In this document: one piece after another, positions 46,762-54,195 of the stretch
Numbering within the stretch: position 1 is the first letter of the stretch
How the letters are laid out: each line of letters starts with the position of its first letter
Assembly (NCBI RefSeq): GCF_016862975.1
Contig: NZ_BONZ01000006.1
Span: 223,616-287,615 of the forward strand
Reading direction: 5' to 3'
Length of the DNA stretch: 64,000 nt
Origin: Rugosimonospora africana
GTDB taxonomy: Bacteria > Actinomycetota > Actinomycetes > Mycobacteriales > Micromonosporaceae
Notes under the pieces: model-generated
Seen by the model: the letters and a program-made list of their open reading frames with translations, nothing else
What the model was told of the DNA's origin: nothing
The model's database searches: none
Program-made: the position numbers and the translations under genes

Positions 46762-47168
46762 TCGACGGCTACCGGATCGACACCGAGAACTTCGATGTCG
46801 ACCTGGTGCACCACTGGCTGTCGGACGAGTCATATTGGGCGACCGGGCGCAGCCGGGAAACGGTCGAACTGAGCATCCGCAACTCGCTGTGCCTGGGCGC
46901 GTTCGCCGCGGGCGGCGAGCAAGTGGCGTTCGCCCGCGCGGTGACCGACTGGGCCACCTTCGCCTGGATCGCCGATGTGTACGTCGCCAGCGACCACCGG
47001 GGCCGGGGGCTCGGCACCTGGCTGGTGGGCGACCTGTGCGACCGGATCAGGGCGTCCGGGGTGAACCGGCTGCTGCTGGCCACCGCCGACGCCCACGGGA
47101 TATACGCGAAATTCGGATTCGCCGGCCTGGCCCGGCCCGAACGCTTCATGGAGATCGACCTGCGGTGA
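46758..47168 (+). CDS. GNAT-family N-acetyltransferase
   Basis: A 136-residue acetyltransferase. The acetyl-CoA-binding segment reads VASDHRGRGLGTWLV (about 75-89; the R/QxxGxG/A pattern) and the strand before it is TFAWIADVYV. The C-terminal part (ANRLLLATADAHGIYAKFGF) matches the terminal GNAT strand-helix. It should transfer an acetyl group to an unidentified small molecule or protein. GTG 46758 overlaps the stop of the upstream membrane gene by four bases. A weak terminator hairpin lies between it and the convergent anti-sigma gene. Confidence 0.88.
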   Translation: MIDGYRIDTENFDVDLVHHWLSDESYWATGRSRETVELSIRNSLCLGAFAAGGEQVAFARAVTDWATFAWIADVYVASDHRGRGLGTWLVGDLCDRIRASGVNRLLLATADAHGIYAKFGFAGLARPERFMEIDLR

Positions 47169-47178
47169 CGGTCCGGCT

Positions 47179-47195
47179 CGGCGCGTCTTGCGCCG
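47179..47195. terminator. Weak terminator between GNAT and anti-sigma genes
   Basis: CGGCGC/GCGCCG closes a five-base loop in the 49-base spacer of two convergent genes. The stem is short, so confidence is limited. Confidence 0.45.
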
Positions 47196-47217
47196 CGCGG
47201 CGACCCAGACCGGTCGG

Positions 47218-47913
47218 TCAGGCAGGCTGGTAGACGAGCAGCTTCTCGCCGTCGGCTCGGTCCAGTTCGATCCGGTCGATGTCGTTCGGGGCGAGCGAGA
47301 CGTGCGCGTGGGTCGGAGCGGCGTCCTGGCCCGGCCGTACGGGCCAGGGCTTGAGCGGTACCGGCTGGCCGCCACCGCGCGGGTAGACGACCAGTTGCAC
47401 CATCCACGGCGTGTTGTACTGCGACGACTGGGCGTACAGGCACAGCATCCGAATGTCCGTACCGCCGTCGGCCTCGTCGTAGCCGAGCAGCGCGACGATC
47501 GGCACATCCGCGTCGACCGGCCGCATCTGGGCCACCACCGGCTTCGGCGGCGTTGCCGGCTTGCTCACCATCACGGTCACGCCCACCGCCGCCAGCACGG
47601 CCAGGCAGGCCGCGGCCAGCCCGGCGCCGGCGAACTGCCAGCGCCGCCGGCGGGCCGAGCGGCCCCGCTCCGCGCCGGCCGTACGCAGCACCGAGTCCAG
47701 CAGAGCCGCCGGCGCCTTGGTGGCCGGTCGGTCGATCGCCACCGCGGTACCCGCGTCCAACCGACCCAGCAGTCCCGGCAGCACGGCGAGTTCGGCCACC
47801 TCGTTCCGGCATTCCGCGCACCCGGCCAGGTGCCGCTCGTACTGAGCCCGGTCGGCGGGGGCGAGCGCACCCAGCACGTACACGCCAGCATCGACCGTTT
47901 GCGGGCACCTCAT
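47218..47913 (-). CDS. rslA: Zinc-type anti-sigma factor RslA-like
   Basis: A 231-residue membrane protein. Its first 60 residues hold a ZAS motif HLAGCAEC (His-x3-Cys-x2-Cys) that should bind zinc and grip the sigma factor. A single helix at about residues 103-124 (AGLAAACLAVLAAVGVTVMV) leads to an extracellular domain. This is the RslA/RskA arrangement: sigma is released when the zinc site is oxidised or the outer domain is cleaved. ATG 47913 overlaps the sigL stop by four bases (ATGA). Its partner is the SigL-like factor encoded upstream. Confidence 0.9.
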   Translation of the reverse strand: MRCPQTVDAGVYVLGALAPADRAQYERHLAGCAECRNEVAELAVLPGLLGRLDAGTAVAIDRPATKAPAALLDSVLRTAGAERGRSARRRRWQFAGAGLAAACLAVLAAVGVTVMVSKPATPPKPVVAQMRPVDADVPIVALLGYDEADGGTDIRMLCLYAQSSQYNTPWMVQLVVYPRGGGQPVPLKPWPVRPGQDAAPTHAHVSLAPNDIDRIELDRADGEKLLVYQPA

Positions 47914-48464
47914 TGCGTCACCCCCATCTCTTCCAGTACCAGGCGCAGCGAGCGCAACGCGTAGTGCGTACGGGACTTGACCGTCCCTGGTGGCACACCC
48001 AGCCGACTCGCCGCCTCGGCCACCGACCGGCCCTGGTAGAAGCACTCCACCAGGACCTGCCGGTGAACCGGGGACAGCCGGCTCAGTGCCTCAGCGATCA
48101 GCCACGCCTCAACCGTACGGTCGGTTTCGTCGTCGCTGACCGGTTCGGGCAACGTGTCCGTCACGACCTCGGCCACCCGTACCGACCGTCGCCGCCACGA
48201 GTCGATCGCCAGGTTCCTGGCCGTCGTGAACAACCACGCGCGCACCGAGCCTCGGTCCGGATCCAATGCCTCCGGATGCCGCCATGCCCGCAGCAACGTC
48301 TCCTGTACCAGGTCCTCGGCCCGCTGGCGGTCACCGCTGACCAATCGCAGGGCATGGGCATACAGCGCATCGCCATGATCGGCGAACATCACCCTCAGCA
48401 GCTCGGTGTCGTCGCGAGCCGGTCCTCGCGCCGGACCGGCCAGGCGGCGCTCGACCCTACCCAT
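47910..48464 (-). CDS. sigL: ECF sigma factor SigL-like
   Basis: A 184-residue ECF sigma factor. Region 2 reads HALRLVSGDRQRAEDLVQET (the DLVQET core) then LLRAWRHPEAL, and region 4 contains LSPVHRQVLVECFYQGRSVAEAASRLGVPPGTVKSR. Comparison from memory with Mycobacterium SigL shows strong agreement, including the C-terminal LRLVLEEMGVTQ. ATG 48464 is chosen because GGGAGG lies eight bases upstream; the first Met (48470) would be only two bases from it. A TGAACC-N16-CGTGTC promoter lies upstream. It is coupled to rslA. SigL controls envelope and sulfur-metabolism genes in mycobacteria. Confidence 0.92.
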   Translation of the reverse strand: MGRVERRLAGPARGPARDDTELLRVMFADHGDALYAHALRLVSGDRQRAEDLVQETLLRAWRHPEALDPDRGSVRAWLFTTARNLAIDSWRRRSVRVAEVVTDTLPEPVSDDETDRTVEAWLIAEALSRLSPVHRQVLVECFYQGRSVAEAASRLGVPPGTVKSRTHYALRSLRLVLEEMGVTQ

Positions 48465-48494
48465 TCCCATATCCTCCCGCGCCCTACGCAGGAT

Positions 48495-48522
48495 GACACG
48501 AGCCGGAACGCGAAGTGGTTCA
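48495..48522 (-). promoter_or_regulatory. SigL-type autoregulatory promoter of sigL
   Basis: TGAACC (48522-48517) and CGTGTC (48500-48495) on the minus strand are separated by 16 bases. The mycobacterial SigL promoter consensus, as I recall it, is TGAACC then CGTgtc with a similar spacer. The element is about 30 bases before the sigL start, so SigL probably activates its own operon. Confidence 0.7.
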
Positions 48523-48557
48523 CCGTTCGGTCGTCGAACCGCCAGGTCGGCAGCGGT

Positions 48558-49391
48558 TCACCGGCGAGCGGCCGGCGGCTCCGGCGGTGTTGTCCCGCCG
48601 TTCGGGCCGGGAAGCTCCTCAATGAGGGCGCCGGCGACAGCGCGGGCGGTAGCGGTCAACCGGGCGCGTACCGCCTTGGCCGACGTCATCATCTCGGCGG
48701 CCGGCAGCGCGCACGCCACGACCACCCGGCGGTCCGGGTCGCGGTCGGCCATGGCGAGCACCGAGGCGCACGCCACACCCGGCCGGAACTGGCCGATCTC
48801 CATCTGCATCGCGCGCCGCTCCCCGGCGGCCAGGTCGGTCTCCAGCGCGTCGGGCGTGACGATCGTGGCCTGGGTGAACGGGCGCATCCCCCAGTCGCGC
48901 AGGTACCGGCTGCGCTGCTCGCTGGTCAGCGTGGCCAACAGGGACTTCCCCAGCGCGGTGGCGTGCGCGCCGTCGTCGAACCCGGGGACGAGATCCTCCA
49001 GGTACGGCGAGCGGGGCCCCTCGGCCACCGCGCAGAGCACCACCCGGCCGCTGATGAACCGGGCCAGGTAGTGGCTGTACCCGGTGTCCAGCGCCGCCTT
49101 GCGCAGCACGTCGGTGACGCTCGCCGGCCCGCGCAGCGCCGCCGTCAGCTCCCGGAACCGGTCCGAGACCTCCATTCCGACCACGTACGTGCCGTCCTCG
49201 CGGCGGGCCACGTAGCCCTCGTAGGCGAGCGTCCGGACCAGGTGATAGGTGGTGGCGACGGTGAGCTCACAGCGCCGGGCGATCTGCTTGACCGTCAGGC
49301 CCTTCGGCGAGGCTCCAACCGACTCCAGAACCCGCAGCGCCCGCGAGACGCTCCGAATCAGGTCGGAGGGCTCACCCTGTGGATCTCGCAC
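48558..49391 (-). CDS. IclR-family transcriptional regulator
   Basis: A 277-residue regulator. The N-terminal winged helix (SRALRVLESVGASPKGLTVKQIARR to VATTYHLVRTLAYEGYV, about 16-63) is followed by an IclR effector domain with the short GYSHYLARF segment and the C-terminal VASVLAMADRDPD region. IclR proteins typically repress or activate catabolic and development genes. A Pro-rich tail ends it. GTG 49391 has GGGGAGG seven bases upstream. A good -35/-10 promoter precedes it. No operon partner is present. Confidence 0.9.
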   Translation of the reverse strand: MRDPQGEPSDLIRSVSRALRVLESVGASPKGLTVKQIARRCELTVATTYHLVRTLAYEGYVARREDGTYVVGMEVSDRFRELTAALRGPASVTDVLRKAALDTGYSHYLARFISGRVVLCAVAEGPRSPYLEDLVPGFDDGAHATALGKSLLATLTSEQRSRYLRDWGMRPFTQATIVTPDALETDLAAGERRAMQMEIGQFRPGVACASVLAMADRDPDRRVVVACALPAAEMMTSAKAVRARLTATARAVAGALIEELPGPNGGTTPPEPPAARR

Positions 49392-49422
49392 CGGGGCACC
49401 TCCCCACGCCTCCAGGCTTTAC

Positions 49423-49451
49423 ACCATATGAAATCGGCTTTGATTTGTGAA
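49423..49451 (-). promoter_or_regulatory. Promoter of the IclR gene
   Basis: On the minus strand TTCACA (49451-49446), a 17-base spacer and TATGGT (49428-49423) form a good housekeeping-sigma promoter with five and four consensus bases. It ends about 30 bases before GTG 49391. Confidence 0.7.
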
Positions 49452-49768
49452 CGCCTGTCCGTTCTGCAACGTGCTGGGAAACCGCCGCGAGACAGCAACG
49501 CCGGGCAGCCGGGCGCCGACGCCGGGGAGGCTGCCGGATGAATCTTCCCTCGTCACGAGGGGTGAGCGAGTGATTGCGCTTTGGTATGACCACCGGAAAG
49601 ACGGTGACGAGATTGTGACCCTAATCTCGCCAAAAACCCGCGGCGGGGCACTGGAAGATCGAGATCTGTGCCGCGCGGCGGCGATCGGGTCGGACTCGCG
49701 GGTTTGCCGCACACCGCCGCCGCGGGCGCCACGTGTCCGCCGGAAGGCGGCCGGTCCGCCGTCCTGGC
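49452..49768. other. Spacer between IclR gene and prenyl synthase, no gene recognised
   Basis: This 317-base spacer is somewhat less GC-rich than its surroundings. A plus-strand frame starting at GTG 49447 (MNACPFCNVLGN, then IALWYDHRKDGDEIV) is open but shows weak codon bias and no ribosome site. I regard it as non-coding. Confidence 0.35.
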
Positions 49769-50782
49769 TCAGCTGGTGCGGTCGGCGATGAACTCGCAGA
49801 GCGATTCCAAGGCCCGGCGCGCGGACGTGTCCGGCAGCGGCGCCAACTCCGTGCGTGCCTGCTCGGCGTACCCCCGGACGGTCTCCCGGGCGTGCTTGAG
49901 CGCCGCGGACTCCCGGAGCAGCCCGAGCGCCTCGGCGTGCCGCCGCTCGTCGGTGAGCGGGCCGTCCGCCAGCAACTGCCGCAGCCGTACCGAGCCGGCG
50001 TCGCGCTCGTCCGAGGCGAGTGCGTACAGCACCGGGAGCGTGGGCACGCCCTCGCGCAGGTCGGTGCCCGGGGTCTTGCCCGACACCGGGGAATCGGACT
50101 CGATGTCCAGCAGGTCGTCGGAGAGCTGGAACGCGATGCCCATCGCCTCGCCGTACCGGGCCAGCGCCTCGGCCTGATCCTGTGGCGCACCGGCGAACAT
50201 GGCCCCGAACCGGGCCGACGTCGCCATGAGCGAACCGGTCTTCTCGGCGAGAACGTACAGGTAGTGCCGGACCGGGTCGGCGTCTCTCGGGCCGACCGTC
50301 TCGGCGATCTGCCCGTGGACCAGCCGGGAGAACGTGCTCGCCTGGATCCGGACCGCCTCGGGGCCCAGCTGAGCCGCCACGTCGGCGGCCCGGGCGAACA
50401 GGAAGTCGCCGACCAGGATGGCGACCGAGTTGTCCCAGCGGGAGTTGGCGCTGGGGGTGCCGCGGCGCAGCGACGCCTCGTCCATCACGTCGTCGTGGTA
50501 CAGGGTCGCCACGTGGGTCAGCTCCACCACCTCGGCGGCCTTGACGACCTCGGGACGGCGGTGGTCTCCGAACTGAGCGCAGATCGCCACGAGCAGCGGC
50601 CGGAACCGCTTGCCGCCCGCGTCGACCAGGTGCCGAGCGGCCTCGGCCACCAGCGGGTCTCCGCTGGCGAGCGCGACGTGCAGCCCCGCCTCGACCTCCG
50701 CGAGCGTGGCCGCAACAGCCGACTCCAGCTCGGGATCGGATAACGGGATGCCGACTGAGTCGCTGGGAACCGCACCTACCAC
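49769..50782 (-). CDS. Trans-polyprenyl diphosphate synthase
   Basis: A 337-residue prenyltransferase. Both aspartate-rich motifs are present: DDVMD in LYHDDVMDEA at about residues 98-102 and DDLLD in QLSDDLLDIE at about 221-225. The fold segment GGKRFRPLL, which binds isopentenyl diphosphate, is at about 56-64. It condenses isopentenyl units to a long trans-prenyl diphosphate; the long-chain type and its place beside nuo suggest it makes the menaquinone side chain. GTG 50782 lacks an obvious ribosome site. The gene follows nuoN on the same strand after a 293-base gap, so it may be co-regulated. Confidence 0.9.
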   Translation of the reverse strand: MVGAVPSDSVGIPLSDPELESAVAATLAEVEAGLHVALASGDPLVAEAARHLVDAGGKRFRPLLVAICAQFGDHRRPEVVKAAEVVELTHVATLYHDDVMDEASLRRGTPSANSRWDNSVAILVGDFLFARAADVAAQLGPEAVRIQASTFSRLVHGQIAETVGPRDADPVRHYLYVLAEKTGSLMATSARFGAMFAGAPQDQAEALARYGEAMGIAFQLSDDLLDIESDSPVSGKTPGTDLREGVPTLPVLYALASDERDAGSVRLRQLLADGPLTDERRHAEALGLLRESAALKHARETVRGYAEQARTELAPLPDTSARRALESLCEFIADRTS

Positions 50783-50886
50783 GACTCAACGATGCCATAC
50801 CCGCCGGCAGGCGCCGATCCGGCCCCGGGCGGCCGTCAGGTATTCGTCAACCGGGTGCGGCTATCGCGCGTACCGTGCCGGGTTTG

Positions 50887-50970
50887 CCGGGTTCCGGCCC
50901 ACCCCAACCGGGTTCCGGCGCGCCCCGGCCGAGTTTCGACGCACCTCAGCCGGGTTCCGGCGCACCCGAC
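50887..50970. repeat. 21-bp tandem repeat between prenyl synthase and nuoN
   Basis: Four units of 21 bases (ccgggttccggcgcg... pattern) lie at 50887-50907, 50908-50928, 50929-50949 and 50950-50970. Units 1, 2 and 4 are very similar, while unit 3 is more divergent. No gene covers them. Confidence 0.8.
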
Positions 50971-51020
50971 GGGGCGGCCGGGCATGGGCCGGCCCGCCGC
51001 ATGGCAGCGGGCCGGGTGTC

Positions 51021-51072
51021 CGACCGGTCCGGCTCGGCGCGGCTGGCGCCACGCCACGACCCGGACCGGTCG
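51021..51072 (-). terminator. Long inverted repeat after nuoN
   Basis: A perfect 12-bp stem CGACCGGTCCGG/CCGGACCGGTCG with a 28-base loop lies three bases past the nuoN stop. The loop itself contains a GGCGC-type stem. It probably ends the nuo transcript. Confidence 0.6.
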
Positions 51073-51075
51073 TTC

Positions 51076-52620
51076 TCAGCGAATGAACTGGGCCGCGTGG
51101 TTGGTCAGGTCCAACAGCGGCGCCGGTACGACGCCCAACACCAGCGTGGCGAGCCCGCCGATGGCCAGCGTGGCCGAGGTCAGGGCGCCGGGGATGGACA
51201 CCGTCGGAGTCGACTCACCTGGCTCGGACAGCCACATCATGACCACCACCCGCAGGTACGGGAAGGCGAGGATCATGCTGCTGACCACACCGAACACGAC
51301 CAGCCACGACTGGCCGCCGCCGATCGCCGCGGCGAACACCGCGAACTTGCCGGTGAAGCCGCTGGTCAGCGGGATACCGGCGAAGGCCAGCATGAGGAAC
51401 GTGAACAGGCCCGCGTACAGCGGGGAGCGGCGGCCGAGCCCGGCCCAGCGGGACAGGTGGGTGGCCTCGCCGTCGGCGTCCCGTACCAGGGTCACCACCC
51501 CGAACGCGGCGATGACCGTGAACCCGTACGTGACGAGATAGAACAGGGTGCTCGACAGGCCGTCCTTGCTCAGGCCCAGGACGCCCACCAGGATGTACCC
51601 GGCGTTGGCGATCGACGAGTAGGCGAGCAGCCGCTTGATGTCGGTCTGGGTGACCGACAGGATCGAGCCGACCAGCATGGTGAGCACCGCAATCGCGCCG
51701 ATGACGGGCCGGAAGTCCCAGTCCGTGCCCTGGAATGCCACGTACAGCACGCGGATCAGGGCACCGAACGCGGCCACCTTGGTGCAGGCCGACATGAACG
51801 CGGTGATCGGGGTCGGTGCGCCCTGGTACACGTCCGGGATCCAGACGTGGAACGGCGCCGCGGCCGCCTTGAACAGCAGGCCCAGCGCGACCAGAGCCAG
51901 GCCGATGTACAGCAGCGTCGTGCTCTGCGTCGAGGTCTGGATCGCGCTGTGAATGCCGGCGAAGGAGATCTGCCCGGAGAACCCGTACAGCATCGCGATG
52001 CCGAACAGGAAGAACGCGGAGGCGAACGAGCCGAGCAGGAAATACTTCATGGCCGATTCCTGCGACAGCAGCCGGCGCCGCCGGGCCAGGCCGCACATCA
52101 GGTACAGCGGCAGGGAGAAGACCTCCAGCGCGACGAACATCGTCAGCAGGTCGTTCGCCGAGACGAACAGCATCATGCCGCCGAGCGCGAACAGCAGCAG
52201 CGGGTACACCTCGGTACCGGCGTCCTCACGGGCGGCCTGGGTGCGGTCCTCCTCGGTACCCGCGGTGACCGCGGCCGCGGCGACGAACGGCCCGCCCGGC
52301 TCCAGGGTGCGCTCCGCGATCAGCAGCAGCGCGACGATGCCGAGTGCGGCCAGCGAACCCTGCAGGAACAGGGCCGGCCCGTCCAGCGCGATGGCGGCGC
52401 CAGCGGTCAGCTCCCGGGTACCCGACTCGGTGATCACTACGATCAGCGCGGCGACCAAGGCGCCCAGCCCCAGCACCAGCTGGAGCGCGTACCGGCTGCG
52501 GCGCGGTACGAACGCCTCGATCAGCACCCCGACGGCAGCCGCACCGAACAGGATGAGCATCGGCGCGAGCGCACCGTAATTGAGGTGCGGAAGCTGGAGA
52601 GCATCCTGCGCGATTGTCAC
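51076..52620 (-). CDS. nuoN: NADH-quinone oxidoreductase subunit N
   Basis: A 514-residue antiporter-like proton-channel subunit of complex I with about 14 helices. Typical segments are SLPLYLMCGLARRRR, AAPFHVWIPDVYQGAPTP and FIAYSSIANAGYILVG-like SYSSIANAGYILVG (seen as LAYSSIANAGYILVG). GTG 52620 overlaps the nuoM stop by four bases. The stop is followed by a long inverted repeat. It is the last gene of the nuo operon, and no key charged residue appears missing. Confidence 0.95.
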   Translation of the reverse strand: MTIAQDALQLPHLNYGALAPMLILFGAAAVGVLIEAFVPRRSRYALQLVLGLGALVAALIVVITESGTRELTAGAAIALDGPALFLQGSLAALGIVALLLIAERTLEPGGPFVAAAAVTAGTEEDRTQAAREDAGTEVYPLLLFALGGMMLFVSANDLLTMFVALEVFSLPLYLMCGLARRRRLLSQESAMKYFLLGSFASAFFLFGIAMLYGFSGQISFAGIHSAIQTSTQSTTLLYIGLALVALGLLFKAAAAPFHVWIPDVYQGAPTPITAFMSACTKVAAFGALIRVLYVAFQGTDWDFRPVIGAIAVLTMLVGSILSVTQTDIKRLLAYSSIANAGYILVGVLGLSKDGLSSTLFYLVTYGFTVIAAFGVVTLVRDADGEATHLSRWAGLGRRSPLYAGLFTFLMLAFAGIPLTSGFTGKFAVFAAAIGGGQSWLVVFGVVSSMILAFPYLRVVVMMWLSEPGESTPTVSIPGALTSATLAIGGLATLVLGVVPAPLLDLTNHAAQFIR

Positions 52621-54158
52621 TTGCCGCCTCCCTGAGCGACCGTCGGGTTCGGGTCGGACGTCCCGATCTGCGAGAACGTCGCCTTGACCGCCGGGTTGAT
52701 GACGTCGGTGACCGGCTTGGGATAGAAGCCGAGCAGCAGAAGCAGCACGATCAGCGGGGCGACCACGACCTTCTCCCGCACCGACATGTCCCGGCGCATC
52801 GCGTCGACCTTCTCCAGGGCCGGGTTCAGCGTGCCCTGGGTGGTGCGCTGCACCATCCAGAGCACGTAGGCCGCGGCCAGGATGATGCCGACGGTCGCGA
52901 TTACGGCCACCGTCTTGTGCACCGTGAAGGTGCCCAGCAGAACCAGGAACTCGCTGACGAACGGGCTGGTGCCCGGCAGCGCGAGCGAGGCCAGACCGGC
53001 GATGAAGAACACCCCGCCGAGGACCGGCATCAGCTTGCCGGCGCCGCCGAAGTCGGAGACCAGCGAGCTGCCCCTGCGCGCCACCAGCATGCCCACGACC
53101 AGGAACAGCAGGCCGGTGGCCAGACCGTGGTTGAGCATGTAGAGCACCGCACCGGTTCCGCCCTGGGTGGTGAAGGCGAAGATGCCGATGCCGATGAAGC
53201 CGAAGTGCGCGATCGACGTGTACGAGACCAGCCGCTTGAGGTCGTTCTGCCCGATCGCCAGCAGCGCGCCGTAGATGATGCCGACCAGCGCCAGTACCAG
53301 GCCCAGCGGGGCGAAGTACTTCGACGCGTGGGGGAACAGCGGCAGGCAGTACCGCAGGATCCCGAACGTACCGACCTTGTCCAGCACTCCGACCAGGAGC
53401 GCGGCGGCTCCGGCCGGCGCGGCGCCACCGGCGTCCGGCAGCCAGGTGTGGAACGGGAAGAACGGCGCCTTGATGGCGAACGCGACGAAGAAGCCCAGGA
53501 ACAGCCACCGCTCGGTGGTGGTGGACATGTGGAGCGAGGTCAGCTGGTGCCAGTCGAAGGTGCCGTGGCCGAGCTGGTCGCGCCCGACGACCCAGAGGCC
53601 GATGACCGCGGCGAGCATGAGCAGCCCGCCGACCAGCGAGTAGAGGAAGAACTTCACCGCCGCGTACTGCCGGCGCTGCCCGCCGTACGACCCGATCAGG
53701 AAGTACATCGGGACGAGCATGACCTCGAAGAACACGTAGAACAGGAAGATGTCCGCCGCGGCGAACACCCCGATCATCGTGCACTCCAGGGCGAGCAGCA
53801 GCGCGAAGTAGGTCGGGACCGATCGCTTGGCGCTGTCGACGTCGTGCCAGGAGGCCAGGATCACCAGCGGTACCAGCAGGGCGATCAGCGCGAGCATGAC
53901 CAGCGCGATGCCGTCGGCCTCGAAGGTGAACCGGGCTCCCCAGAACGGGATCCACTGGTACGACTCGCGGAACTGGAAGCGCGACCCGTTGGCGTTGAAG
54001 GTGGCGTACATGACCGCGGTCAGTACCAGGGCCGCCAGCGACCAGACCAACGCGACGACCTTGGCCAGCTGCGGCCGGCTGCGGGGTAGGCACGCCACCA
54101 CCGCGGCGCCGACCAGCGGCCCGCCGGTGAGCACGCTCAGATACGGAAAGGAGCTCAT
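52617..54158 (-). CDS. nuoM: NADH-quinone oxidoreductase subunit M
   Basis: A 513-residue antiporter-like subunit with about 14 helices that should move protons. Diagnostic segments include FFLYVFFEVMLVPMYFLIG-type FEVMLVPMYFLIG, FPFHTWLPDAGGAAP and LVSYTSIAHFGFIGIG. The ATG at 54158 starts 37 bases after the nuoL stop. Its stop overlaps the nuoN GTG. Length and motif set match actinobacterial NuoM. Confidence 0.96.
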   Translation of the reverse strand: MSSFPYLSVLTGGPLVGAAVVACLPRSRPQLAKVVALVWSLAALVLTAVMYATFNANGSRFQFRESYQWIPFWGARFTFEADGIALVMLALIALLVPLVILASWHDVDSAKRSVPTYFALLLALECTMIGVFAAADIFLFYVFFEVMLVPMYFLIGSYGGQRRQYAAVKFFLYSLVGGLLMLAAVIGLWVVGRDQLGHGTFDWHQLTSLHMSTTTERWLFLGFFVAFAIKAPFFPFHTWLPDAGGAAPAGAAALLVGVLDKVGTFGILRYCLPLFPHASKYFAPLGLVLALVGIIYGALLAIGQNDLKRLVSYTSIAHFGFIGIGIFAFTTQGGTGAVLYMLNHGLATGLLFLVVGMLVARRGSSLVSDFGGAGKLMPVLGGVFFIAGLASLALPGTSPFVSEFLVLLGTFTVHKTVAVIATVGIILAAAYVLWMVQRTTQGTLNPALEKVDAMRRDMSVREKVVVAPLIVLLLLLGFYPKPVTDVINPAVKATFSQIGTSDPNPTVAQGGGK

Positions 54159-54195
54159 ACTGCGGTGGCCTTCCCCAATCGCTTTCTAATGCCGG

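Noticed and set aside
49447..49791. A possible 115-residue protein starting MNACPFC
   Set aside because: There is no ribosome site, the codon bias is weak, and no domain is visible. It overlaps the prenyl synthase 3' end on the opposite strand.
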